Positions 47,252 to 57,449 are shown, numbered from the stretch's first letter. The stretch: 64,000 nucleotides of DNA from Scilla litardierei (GCA_030789695.1 CM061142.1:605005659-605069658); one strand, 5' to 3'. Numbers and translations are program-made. The notes: generated by a model not told the origin, from the letters alone.

Positions 47252-48154
47252 TCACGAGTCCGGAAACAAAAGTGGGAAACGCTCTCGCATCTCATCCTCA
47301 TTCTCCCAAGTAGACTCTCCAGGTGAACCGTGTCGCCACATCACCCTCACAAGATTGACAATCTTGTTCCGAAGCGATTTCTGACGTCTGTCCAGGATCT
47401 GCACTGGATGCTGGTCATACGTCAAATCCGGGCGAACGGTAATCTCCAAAAAATCCACCGCATGAGACGGATCGCTAATGTATCGACGAAGCTGCGACAC
47501 ATGGAAAACATTGTGAACTCCTTCCAAAGATGGCGGCAAGGCCAAGTGATAAGCTACCTCGCCAACCCTCTCCAAAACATCAAACGGTCCAATGTATCGC
47601 GGGCTCAACTTCCCACGCTTCCCGAAACGAATCACACCACGATTCGGGGAAATCTTCAAGAACACATGGTCGCCCGGCTGAAACTCCAAAGGACAACGTT
47701 TAGCATCCGCCCAATGCTTAAAACGGTCCTGAGCAATTCTCAACCTCTCCCGAATATTCCTGACGATATCCACGGCCTCCACGATCATCTCAGGTCCCAA
47801 CAACTCCCGATCACCAACGTCATCCCAACTGAATGGCGATCGACATTTCCTTCCATAAAGAGCGGCGAAAGGCGCCATGCCAATACTCGCCTGGAAGCTG
47901 TTGTTGTAAGAGAACTCCACCAAATGTAGATGGTCCTCCCACGAACCCTTGAAATCCAACATGCACGCCCTCAGCATTTCTTCCAAAATCTGAATCGTCC
48001 TCTCGGACTGGCCATCCGTCTGCGGATGGTACGCCGTGCTGAAACTCAGACGCGTACCCAAGCTCTTCTGCAAACTCTGCCAAAACTGAGATGTGAACCT
48101 CGTGTCTCTGTCAGACACGATACTCATGGGGACTCCATGAAGTCGCACAACTTC
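47252..48154 (-). CDS. pol: E Gag-Pol exon 3: integrase C-terminal part and chromodomain
   Basis: 300 codons plus stop. EEVVRLHGVP spans the splice point. IVSDRDTRFTS holds the second catalytic Asp and YHPQTDGQSERTIQILEE the catalytic Glu of the DDE integrase. A GPF/GPY-like stretch follows (RGKLSPRYIGPFDVLERVG). The C-terminal 60 residues (PVQILDRRQKSLRNK, VMWRHGSPGESTWENEDEM) are the chromodomain typical of Tekay/Del chromoviruses, thought to guide integration to marked chromatin. No lesion seen in this exon. The frame upstream of 48155 is intron, so the ATG at 48160 is not the true start. Confidence 0.88.
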   Translation of the reverse strand, partial: EVVRLHGVPMSIVSDRDTRFTSQFWQSLQKSLGTRLSFSTAYHPQTDGQSERTIQILEEMLRACMLDFKGSWEDHLHLVEFSYNNSFQASIGMAPFAALYGRKCRSPFSWDDVGDRELLGPEMIVEAVDIVRNIRERLRIAQDRFKHWADAKRCPLEFQPGDHVFLKISPNRGVIRFGKRGKLSPRYIGPFDVLERVGEVAYHLALPPSLEGVHNVFHVSQLRRYISDPSHAVDFLEITVRPDLTYDQHPVQILDRRQKSLRNKIVNLVRVMWRHGSPGESTWENEDEMRERFPLLFPDS

Positions 48155-48226
48155 CTGCATGATTCACGTTACATCACTATCCAAACTAGGAAAAGGAAAT
48201 AAAACGGAGAGTAAAAAAAACTTTAC
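48155..48226 (-). other. Probable intron 2 of element E (inside integrase)
   Basis: 72 bp starting GTAAAG after a GAG codon and ending CATGCAG. It is T-rich and holds a TGA stop in frame. In related elements the segment is absent: LA-x-x-Y-x-x-E-(I/V)-V-R-L-H-G is continuous. Removal joins RRYME to EVVRLHGVP with exactly that spacing, phase 0. Confidence 0.75.
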
Positions 48227-50646
48227 CTCCATATATCTCCTCGCTAGCGCCTCAGTGGGCTGTCCCACTCGGAACAGAATAAAGTGCGCAGATTTGGTCA
48301 ATCGATCTACGATCACCCAAATCGCGTCATTCTGCTTCGGACTCCGAGGTAGTCCAGTCACGAAATCCATAGTGATGTGTTGCCACTTCCACTCCGGAAT
48401 AGGAAGCGGTTGTAGCAACCCGGCCGTACGCTGATGCTCCGCCTTCACTTGTTGGCAAACCAAGCACTTGGCTACACTCCGAGCCACACTCCTCTTCATA
48501 CCATGCCACCAATAATTCAGACGAAGATCCTGGTACATCTTGGTGCCACCAGGATGCACAGAATACGGCGAACTGTGTGCCTCCACCATCAGCTCCTCTC
48601 TGATATCCCCAGCTGGCACACATAACCTGGCTCCGAACCTCAGCGAGCCATCCTCATGAATCAAAAATTCAGTCCGCAGACCGGCTTCCACCTGCTCCCG
48701 AATCCTCACCAGCTTCGGATCCTCAGCCTGGCCAGCCTTAATCCGATCCACGATCGTCGACTGTACCTGCATGTACATCAACGACGAAGCCTCCCCAGGA
48801 AGAACAATCTCCACACCAGACTCGCAAAAATCCTGCTGCAATCTCCACTGCGAGGTCAAAATCATCACCGCCGGAAGCCTACTCAAAGCATCTGGAACCA
48901 CATTCACCTTGCCAGGGTGAAACTGCAAATCAATATCATAATCCGCCATAAGCTCCAACCATCGACACTGTCGCATGTTGAGCTCCTTCTGAGTGAAAAT
49001 GTACTTCAAGCTTTTGTGATCGGTGAAAATCTTCACTTTCTCACTCAGCAAGAAGTGCCTCCAAATCTTAAGAGCAAACACAACGGCAGCCAACTCCAAA
49101 TCATGCGTCGGGTAATTCTTCTCATGAACCTTAAGCTGACGAGACGCATACGCCACAACGTGCCCGTGCTGATGCAACACACAACCGAGACCCTTGCCAG
49201 AAGCATCGCAAAAGATCTAAAATCCACCGCTGCGATCAGGCACGACAAGAATAGGGGCAGTCATCAACCTCTCCTTCAGAACACCAAAAGCACCCTCACA
49301 ATCACCCGACCAAATAAAAGCAACATCCTTCCGCGTCAACCTGGTCATCGGCTCAGCAATACGAGAAAAGTCCTTAATGAATCGCCGATAGTAACCAGCA
49401 AGTCCAAGGAAACTCCGAATCTCAGACGCCGACGACGGAACAGGCCACTCCCTGATGGCCCGAATCTTCTCGGGATCCACTGAAATACCATCTCCAGTCA
49501 CCACATGCCCGAGAAAAGCAACTCTATCCAGCCAAAACTCGCACTTCGAAAACTTAGCATACAAACGATGCTTCCTCAAAATCTCCAACACCGTCCTTAA
49601 GTGCGAGGCATGCTCTTCCTCCGACTTCGAATAGATCAGAATGTCGTCAATAAAGATAACGACAAACTTATCCAAAAAGTCGTAGAAAATCAGGTTCATC
49701 AGATTCATGAAAACTGCGGGCGCGTTAGTTACGCCGAAAGGCATAACCACGAACTTATAGTGTCCATACTTCGTCCTGAACGCTGTCTTCGGAACATCTC
49801 CCTTCTTCACCTTCAACTGATGGTAACCACTCCTCAGATCCAATTTTGAAAACACCCTCGAACCTCCAAGCTGATCAAAAATATCATCGATGCGAGGCAA
49901 CTGGTATTTATTCTTAATGGTCACCGCATTCAACTCCCGATAGTCCACGCACATGCGACGCGAACCATCCTTCTTCTTCACCAACAACACCGGTGCTCCC
50001 CACGGAGACACGCTAGGATTAATATAACCCTTCTGCAAAAGCTCATCCAACTGCTTCCGCAACTCCTCCAATTCTGCAGGTGCCATACGATACGGCGCCT
50101 TCGAAATCGGCTGCGCACCTGGAACAAGATCGATAGAAAATTCCAAAGCTCGATCAGGTGGCAAACCAGACATCTCCTCGGGGAAGACGTCGCCAAAATC
50201 TCGCACCACAGCTGGCCTCTCCAGCTCCATCTGCATAGCCACAGCCTCCACCGGCCTGGCCCGAAATCTGACAGGACCAAGCGAACTGCTACCACGACTG
50301 AACTCAAATACTGGATGTCCAGGAATCGCGAACACCACCTTCTTTCTCCGACAGTCGATCGTAGCATAGAAGCTCGCAAGCCAGTCCATCCCAAGAACTG
50401 CATCATAGTTGATGATGTCGTGGACAATGAAATCAGCACAAAGCTCACGTCCACAAACCACCAACGGGCAAGAATTGCACCCACGATGCACCGAGACTAC
50501 ACCGTTCCCTGTGATGATATTCCAACTCTTAGGAAGAGAGGACGTCGACAAGGAATGCTTCTCCACGAAGCTCTGGGCCAAAATGCACATCGAGGCACCA
50601 GAGTCAAAGAGGACTCGTGCAGGAAACATGCAAACCAAAACCACAC
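48227..50646 (-). CDS. pol: E Gag-Pol exon 2: protease, RT, RNase H, integrase N-terminal part
   Basis: 2,420 nt. Protease active site LFDSGAS (about 50610) and flap-end [12 protein letters not shown] has [26 protein letters not shown], and FIDDILIYS in place of the common YVDD/YIDD. RNase H has [28 protein letters not shown] and PDALSR. The integrase HHCC zinc region is at about 48570-48430 (CLVCQQVK), with the first catalytic Asp in [10 protein letters not shown]. One lesion: an amber TAG at 49217-49219 just before RNase H, in the same frame on both sides. The true start is the Gag ATG at 51891, not an internal ATG. Confidence 0.92.
49217..49219 (-). other. In-frame TAG stop between RT and RNase H of element E
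   Basis: The reading frame is identical before (…SGGF) and after (IFCDASGKG). Only this codon prevents one open frame through exon 2. Confidence 0.9.
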
Positions 50647-50759
50647 CTAACAAGCAATTAACAATCAAATCCTAGTCTAGCAAACAATCATGAGCAAGCA
50701 ACCAATATAATCAAAAATCAACCTAACTAAGGAAGATAAATAGCTAGAATGAGCGTTAC
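50647..50759 (-). other. Probable intron 1 of element E (Gag/protease junction)
   Basis: 113 bp starting GTAACG after GCAG and ending in a T-rich tract and TTGTTAG. Without removal the frame changes and stops at 50677. With removal DEVIAG joins [18 protein letters not shown] in frame (phase 1), matching the usual VI-x-G start of the gypsy protease. Element A has an intron at the same place. Confidence 0.78.
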
Positions 50760-51891
50760 CTGCAATAACTTCATCCACAGCCATGCTCTCCTCCTCAGTC
50801 ATCAGAAAGGCCTGCCCTCTCGGCAGAACAGCCTGTCGAAAGGCATGTCTCTGTGGAACAAGGGGCGCTCCACGTCCAACGGGCACATGAGCTCGCTGCT
50901 GCAACGGCTGTGCTGCAATAGGAGCCCGCCAAGGCTGCCTCGACTTCGGACACTCCCGGATGGTGTGGGCAGGATCTCCGCAGACAATGCACTGTCCTAG
51001 AAACCTCCTACACTGATCCCTGAGGTGTCCAGTCTTGCCACAGAAATGGCAAGTCTTCAGGATAGGCCCTCATGGCCTCTTGAACTGCACCGGATGATTA
51101 GGCTTGAAACCAGGCCTAACCACCGCCCTGGCCTGCTCCATAGGCCTCTTCCCAGCTCCGGAAACATGTCCATTCCTCTGATTCAAATTTAACTCTTGTC
51201 GCCTCGCAGCAATCAGAACCTTCTGATATGACTCCAGGTCAGAAGAGGTCACAAAGCTCTGAAGCTCCAATGCAAGTCCCTGGAGAAATCGCTGAGCTTT
51301 CTCATCGGCATCCTGCACCATCTTAGGTGCAAACCGACTGAGCCTCGTGAACTCCTGGTGGTACTGATCCACCGATAAGCTCCCCTGCTTCAGATCTATA
51401 AAGCGCTGCAGCATCACTTACCGAGCAGCCTTCGGGAAGAACTCTCCATCGAATCTGGACTTGAAGGTAGCCCAAACGATCGGCTCCACCAGCATCTTCT
51501 CTTCAGCATCCCACCAATTCCTGGCGTTGTCCTTCAGCTGCCTCTTAGCCAGATCAACCCATCCAGCCGGGTTAATCTTCGCCATTGCCAAGTTATCCTC
51601 AATGTTCCTTATCCACTCGTCGGCAGCCAGAGGACCCTCGGACCCATCAAAATATGCGGGACCCAGCTCCCGAAATTGCTTCGCTCCTGGCTCAGAGCGA
51701 GGGGCATCCAGAAGAGCCCGGGCAGCTCGAGCAAGTGGAGCATTCTGGACTTGCAGAAGCACGCCCTGCTGCACTTGCATCATCTGGATCATCATCCGCA
51801 TCATCTCTCCGCTGGTGGGTTCCCGCTCAGGCTCCTCATCATGAGGGATCGCGCCACTTCCCCCACCACGGGTGAAACGTCTTCCTGCCAT
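50760..51891 (-). CDS. gag: E Gag-Pol exon 1: Gag with two CCHC zinc knuckles
   Basis: Starts at ATG 51891 (MAGRRFTRGGGS), about 140 bases after the LTR. The retrotransposon Gag domain covers about residues 55-200 (YFDGSEGPLAADEWIRNIE, LKQGSLSVDQYHQEF). Two knuckles follow, CHFCGKTGHLRDQC and CIVCGDPAHTIREC, then a linker to DEVIAG at the splice site. 1,132 nt, ending after the first base of a codon. Two stops interrupt it: TAA 51418-51420 after FFPKAAR and TGA 51070-51072 after QFKRP. Both fit single C-to-T changes (CAA, CGA). Gag builds the particle and binds RNA. Confidence 0.88.
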
Positions 51892-52007
51892 CTAGTGACA
51901 CAGAAAACGAATCAGATTAGACTCATAGCTTATGACTCGGACGTCGAACTTAATTTATTGGACATTCTAATATTATTATCGCTATTCCAAAAATCGCAGT
52001 TACAGAA

Positions 52008-52034
52008 GGACCTGCATGGGCCACCAACAAAACC
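52008..52034 (-). other. Leader at the primer-binding position of element E
   Basis: Minus strand, next to the LTR: same 27-base block as in B (gttggtggcccatgcagg). Conserved in three elements whose interiors differ greatly, so probably needed for priming or packaging. Confidence 0.6.
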
Positions 52035-54437
52035 TGTCACGACCCGCTTCCCTAAAATGGAGGCGAGACGTGAAAAGGTCCGCACGGGAGAGGAGCTATG
52101 AAGCCCCAAACCTGCTAAGCGTCAATAATACATAAGCAGGTCCCTGTAACCACAACAGAATAACGATAATAACACAAGGAGAGACTGAAATAAAATCTCA
52201 CATCTCATACATTGTCCAACAAGAAAATAAGTTCAACATCCAGAAAAGCCACCAGGCTAAAAGAGAAGAGTCTAAAGGCCCAGAACAAGGCCAACAAAAG
52301 CAACAACAACAAAGTATAGGTGCTACGCACCGATAACAAAACAACTGTCTAACAAAAGTAAAACACAACGAAGACACTAGGACTGGTCCCCAGTGTCCAC
52401 GTACTCCCCGTCAAGCACAAGTACGGGCTCGGCGTCAGCAAACACCTCGTCCTCAGCAAGTAACTCAGGCTCGGGCTCTAACATGTGTCACCCAAAAGAG
52501 TAAAGGGGCACATGTCAGCAAGTCGAAAGACTTGTGCAAGGAAACGGGAATAATGGTAAACTAGCAACCTAGCAATTAAAACATGGTGCATGGCAAGTAA
52601 AGTATGGTGGTAACAAGTAAGGTAAAGGAGAGTACAAGTGGCAAGTATCAAGTGGTAGGGGTGACATGTAATGTCAAGTAACAAGTAAAGTACAAGGGAT
52701 CACTCGACGAGTGCCCTATTGCCCGCAGGCTGTGTCCAAGTATCAAGTACAAGGGGTCACTCAACGAGTGCCCTATTGCCCGCAGGCTGTGATGAGTTCG
52801 TCTTCTGGAACACGAGCCAGAAAGTGTATTTGATAAGTATGGCGTAGGGGTGCACCTAGCCGGAACAAGTAGCACTAGTATGTAGCGATGCTACGCAATC
52901 ACGATGAGTATTCAAGCATGCAATGACATGAGCAAATAATTCGCATACCGTTAATTAAATTAAACGTGACAGGCGAAATGCAATGACATGAACATATTCG
53001 CGTACCGTTAATTAAATTAAACATGGCAGTTAAAATGCAATAGCGGTTAAGGATGCATGGATGACATGAACAGTTAATACGCGTACCGTTAAGGAAAGTA
53101 AACGTGACATACAAGCATGATGAGGGTGACGGACCAAGCTTCGTTGTCAAGCTAGGTCAATGGCGTCTAGACGGCTATCCTTTCACCGTCTAGTCTCTTT
53201 TACGCTAAAGCAAGGTAAATGGCCTAAAACATGGCCTAAATCAAGAGATGCAAGTTTCACTTGCCTAGCACCGGGGATGGCGACTACTTCGTCACACGGA
53301 TGCCAATCTATGGGGAAATCACTGTTATGGGGGAACAACCATCAAACAACATGAAATTTATTAGGGTTTCATAAAAATACCAATAGACTATGAAAACGTA
53401 GAGGAATCGATTTCTTACCAAGAGGAGACGGAAGGAACACTCCGGGGAACCCTAGGATCAGATCTGGAAAAGATTGGAGAAGTTTGGGAAAACTAGGGTT
53501 TTGGGGGATTTGGGGATTTTGATGGGTTTTGGTGAGATTTTGGGGAAGATGAGAGGTTGATGGAGTGAATGGATGGTTTGGATGATGGATTTAGGGCTTG
53601 GAATGGAGAAATGAAGCTTGGAGGAAGATGTGGGCTCAAGGGGGAAGATTTTAGGGTTTTGGGTCGTGTTGAAGAAGATGAAATCGTTTGGGTTGGGTAT
53701 AAATAGGTTGGGCTGGCGGCTGCCCAGAAATTAGGGTTTCAACACTGGTTAGTCGGTCAAAGAGCAACCACTGACCGACTAGTTTGGCAACTAGTCGGTC
53801 GGTCGACCAACGCAGACCGACTAAGTGCAAACAGTAACTCCTGAACGAAAATAGGATTTTAGAGTTAGTCGGTCCATGAACAATTACTGACCGACTAGTT
53901 TAGCATCTAGTCGGTCGATGAACGTTCTTAGACCGACTAAGAGTAAACAGTAACTAGTGTCAAATTTAGATGATGTGTTAGTCGGTTAAAGAAGCATTGC
54001 CGACCGACTAGTTTGCAACCTAGTCGGTCAACCAACGTTCTTAGACCGACTAACGATAAACAGTAACTCCTGAGAAATTTAGAAAGCTAACTAGTCGGTC
54101 CAAGAAGGATTGCCGACCGACTGGATCGTCATCTAGTCGGTCGGTGCCCCTTCTTATACCGGCTAATGAGCACAAAAAGTACCGATACGGAGCGCGGGGC
54201 CCCTGGATCGATTCCTAAGACTCCTAGGCTTGATCTAATAGTTAGATACGACCGCTATGAAGTCCGTCACGAATGACTTACTTCGAAATCGACAATCCTA
54301 AGGAAGAAGCGAGAAAATACGACGAATCGATCGAAAATGAAAGCTACGGAGACGAAAACCACACATACGAGGAGAGAATCCACCAAAACATATATTATAT
54401 TATATTAAACCCAGATACATGAAAAGCAGTCGTTACA
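52035..54437 (-). repeat. LTR of element E (right; 5' LTR in element sense)
   Basis: 2,403 bp, same length as the left LTR with few substitutions. Hairpin array at 53750-54166, TATA at 53698-53705 (minus). Followed by atgat. Confidence 0.95.
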
Positions 54438-54442
54438 ATGAT

Positions 54443-55440
54443 TTATTATAATAACCGTTTACGTAGACGATCTAAATCTCATCGGATCTACTGAGAAGAT
54501 ATCTCAGATACCTGAAAGCCTAAAAAAGAATTTTGAAATGAAAGACCTAGACAAAACAAAGTACTGTCTTGGCTTACAGATAGAATGCCTAAGCGGTGGG
54601 ATCATATTACATCAATCCACTTACACACAGAAATTGCTGAAAAATTTTCGTATGGACAAATGTCATTTATTGAGTACACCAATGGTCGTCAGATCTTTGG
54701 ATGTACATAAAGACCCATTCCATCCACTTGAAGAGGAGAAGGAAATACTAGGTCCTGAAGTACCTTACCTAAGTGTCATCGGAGCACATCTTTATCTGGC
54801 GTACTGCACGTGTCCCGATATAGTGTTCGCAATAAACCTACTAGTCAGATACAGTGCAGCGCCCACAAAGCACCACTGGACCGCAGTTAAGCAGCTTCTG
54901 TGCTATCTCCAAGGGTCAATTGATTTGGGACTATATTACCAGAAAGGTGTATCCTCCACTTTGATGGGTTATGCAGATGCAGGTTACAGATCCGATCCCC
55001 ACATCGAAAATTCACAGACTGGGTTCGTGTGCACATACAGAGGGACGTCCATCTTATGAAAATCTGTGAAGCAGGCAACAACAACAACCTCATCCAATCA
55101 CTCTGAGCTCTTGGCGATCCATAAAGCTAGCAGAGAATGTTTCTGGCTATGTTCAGTTATATACCACATCCTAGTGACGATCGGCCTGAAGACTGGTGTC
55201 CTTGAACCAACGAATATGTTTGAAGATAATGTAGCTTGCATATCTCAACTACGAGTTGGTTACATCAAAGGTGACAAGACGAAGCACATCTCCCCCAAGC
55301 TCTTCTAGACGCATGAACTACATGTAACAACTTAGCCGACCTGTTTACTAAAGCACTACCTCGATGTACTTTTAGAAAACTTGTAAATGGGATTGGGATG
55401 AGAAGACTGAGAGATATACAAGCCTGAAGCTTGTACACAA
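54443..55440 (+). pseudogene. copia pol remnant of element C, part 3 (RT to RNase H)
   Basis: Starts in the RT active site (VYVDDLNLIGS near 54460-54495). Then LDKTKYCLGLQIE, CPDIVFAINLL and KQLLCYLQGSIDLGLYY. RNase H signatures are GYADAGYRSDP, SSNHSELLAIHKASRE, FEDNVACI and KGDKTKHISPK. Stops at 55057-55059 and 55306-55308, then a broken tail with DLFTKALP out of frame. Close in sequence to G over its whole length. Confidence 0.88.
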
Positions 55441-55462
55441 CATGTGGAGTTAAACGTAGAGA

Positions 55463-55720
55463 TGTACTCTTTTTCCTTAGCTATTGGTTTTCCTATTAGG
55501 TTTTTCCATAGTCAAAGGTTTTAACGAGGCAACCACATTAGCGCTGGATCCAAGAGTATCCACCCCTAGTGATATCCACAGATTAGGGGAAGTTAAAGAG
55601 ACTTGTACTCTTTTTTCTTAGCTATTGGTTTTCCCATTGGGTTTTTCCATAGCCAAAGGTTTTAACGAGACAAATCTCCCTATCCAACCCCCATGATACT
55701 CTTAAGCACTGTGAATCCTG
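55463..55720 (+). repeat. LTR-like sequence of element C with a local duplication
   Basis: Starts tgtactcttttt and resembles the start of the G LTR (gcactctttt, gggttttccacag, aaggttttaacgaggcaa). The first about 70 bases recur at 55606 (tgtactcttttttcttagc). The 3' end cannot be set. Confidence 0.55.
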
Positions 55721-56191
55721 AAGTATCCAACATGTTTCCCCAGAAAAAGAGCAGGCGTGAAGGAAGCACATCACCTTACACAAAATAGCATGGATGCAAG
55801 AGATAGAGGTATGTGGCTTAATGTATTAAATTCAAATGTAAAATCTACGAATGTTATATCAGTTATTATGTAGATTCCAATCATGTATATACAATATTTC
55901 TCAAATTGAAAAAACCTTTATCTCCACGCTTGGAATCTATCTATTACACAATTAAGAAATGTTTTTGAATGTGTTTACTGGCTAGAACAAAAGGGTCCAT
56001 AGAAAGACGACTATGATTTAATTTTGATGAATCAATGGCTAAAATGAGAGTTTGTGAAAAAAAAATAGAGGGAAAACTTTGTCTTTTGGGAGGGAAACTT
56101 TTGGGGGGGAACCAAGGCCGTTTCATTTAATTATGAAAGTGAAAGTCATGCTCCTCAAAAACAGAACACTCTCTTTGATGTTTGGGGGAAA
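55721..56191. other. Unassigned AT-rich stretch
   Basis: No gene seen. Right part (from about 56145) contains a cctcaaaaac-aacactctctttga block repeated at 56980 and 57045. Confidence 0.35.
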
Positions 56192-56956
56192 TTCAAAAGG
56201 GAGTTCATTTGCGCGCCCACCATTTTACTGAACGCACATACCACTTAATCAAAAGTTTTCCATTCAAACTTTTTCTTTCTTTTTCCTCTTCTACCCACCC
56301 CTAGAAATAATGCGACGTCTCTGCCCCCCGTCGGAGGAGACGTCGACTGTAATTTATGATCTTTTTTTAATTTTCCATCTATCCCTGGTAAAATGGTGGG
56401 TGATCCATTAAGTTCTCAAGAGCGGATAATGGGCAGAGATCGCCGGAGTGGACGACATGCTGATGTTTCCACCGGAGTGGACGTCTCCTCTGTCAGAGTA
56501 AGGATTTGGCCTGGAATATGATATCGATGAGAGGTGGGTAATCCTTGGAGTTCATTGGAGTGGATGACGGGCTGAGGATTTATTCGGAGTAAGGGTTTGG
56601 CCTGGTTGTGTACTTTTGGATCTCGCCATCTTCAAGATTCTGGAAGGAGGGAAAGATGGAGAATAATATAGAAGTATGATATCATGATTACACGCCGGAT
56701 GAGGAGGGGGCGAAGGAGGGGGAGGGGGAGGGGACGTCAAAGGAGGGGGCTTCCTGGCCGTCGCCGCTCCCTTCAATTGCTCACCGCACACAGAGGGTGT
56801 TTTCAGAAATTTGGTAATTGGTTTGTGCTCATGAGCAATTTCAATGGCATACTTGTAAATAAGTGGTATGTGCGCGGGAATAATGGCCAACTTGTAAAAA
56901 GTGGCATGTGCACGATAGTTAAACGATGGGTGCGCAAATGAACTCCCACTTCAAAA
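56192..56956. mobile_element. Small terminal-inverted-repeat element (MITE-like) with 7-bp duplication
   Basis: Inverted ends begin gggagttcatttgcgc (56199 on; reverse complement at 56949 back, with two extra bases at the right tip). Similarity extends about 50 bp, including gcacataccactt. ttcaaaa flanks both sides (56192-56198, 56950-56956). The flanking block aacactctctttga…ggattcaaaaaacatccc also occurs uninterrupted at about 56985-57035, giving an empty-site comparison. A hairpin (cgacgtctc with gagacgtcg) lies at 56311-56345. No transposase. The 7-bp duplication does not settle the superfamily. Confidence 0.65.
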
Positions 56957-57109
56957 ACATCCCTCAGAGTTCATATGTCCTCAAAAACCACACTCTCTCT
57001 TTGATTTTTAGGGGGGATTCAAAAAACATCCCGCAAGTTCATGTGTCCTCAAAAACCAAACTCAAAGAGTCCCTCAATAATCAAAACTTGGGATAACTCG
57101 ATCAAGGCC

Positions 57110-57449
57110 GGTGCCAAGAAGACAGATGACTCGCTCAAGGCGTACGAGGCCTATTGATCGGAGGGCATATCGATCTCCAACACTAAGGCAAGATCGACGG
57201 TGACACAGAAGGTGAAGCGGAATCTACTTCGGTACAAGGACGATTGGGATCTACTTTGGTACATTGTGGGCTTTGAATGTCGTGTTCAATATTTATAACA
57301 AGAAGGTGCTCAATGCTTTCGCTTTCGATTGGCTGACGTCGACACTGTCCCTTGCTTGCAGATCGCTGATGATGCTAATATCGTGGATGCTGAGGATAAA
57401 TGAGGTCCCCAAGATTGATTTTGAGTTCTGGAAAGCTCTAGCTCGGTGA
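57110..57449 (+). pseudogene. Glucose-6-phosphate/phosphate translocator (GPT) gene fragment
   Basis: Frame from 57243: IGIYFGTLWALNVVFNIYNK, then KVLNAFAFDWLTSTLSL and MLISWMLRINEVPK, then FEFWKAL. This is the first membrane-spanning part of plastid glucose-6-phosphate/phosphate antiporters, which import G6P into heterotrophic plastids. Upstream, LKAYEA (57134-57151) and QKVK (near 57207) match the region before it but are separated by a stop (after EAY) and a frame change. A 27-bp stretch coding GIYFGT is duplicated (57219, 57243). The exon ends near 57445 with a GT donor; the frame then hits TGA. The rest of the transporter is not found. A host gene relic, not functional. Confidence 0.8.

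Larger units (their letters stand above)
44803..54437 (-). mobile_element. Element E: Tekay/Del-like chromovirus, near-complete with two introns
   Basis: LTRs of 2,403 bp each (44803-47205 and 52035-54437) differ at few positions. The minus-strand interior runs leader, Gag (51891), zinc knuckles, protease, RT, RNase H, integrase and chromodomain (to 47252). Removal of two intron-like segments gives one frame of 4,455 nt (exons 51891-50760, 50646-48227, 48154-47252). Three stop codons (51418, 51070, 49217) remain. TSD atgat. It is the likely type of helper for A and B. Confidence 0.93.
33340..55720 (+). mobile_element. Element C: decayed Ty1/copia element, split by F and E
   Basis: Three blocks, 33340-33710, 42764-44802 and 54443-55440, follow the order of the pol of element G: GAG-pre-integrase, integrase, RT, RNase H. 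Each break is explained by an LTR element with a 5-bp duplication (aaact, atgat). LTR-like sequence follows to about 55720. All blocks carry stops and frameshifts. Confidence 0.82.

Noticed and set aside
47330..50650. Plus-strand ORFs of up to 275 codons across E pol
   Set aside because: Shadows of the strongly coding minus strand.
51405..51420. Possible 16-bp intron (GTAAGT…GCAG) at the Gag stop of E
   Set aside because: Far too short for a plant intron, and the protein spacing is right if TAA simply replaces one codon.
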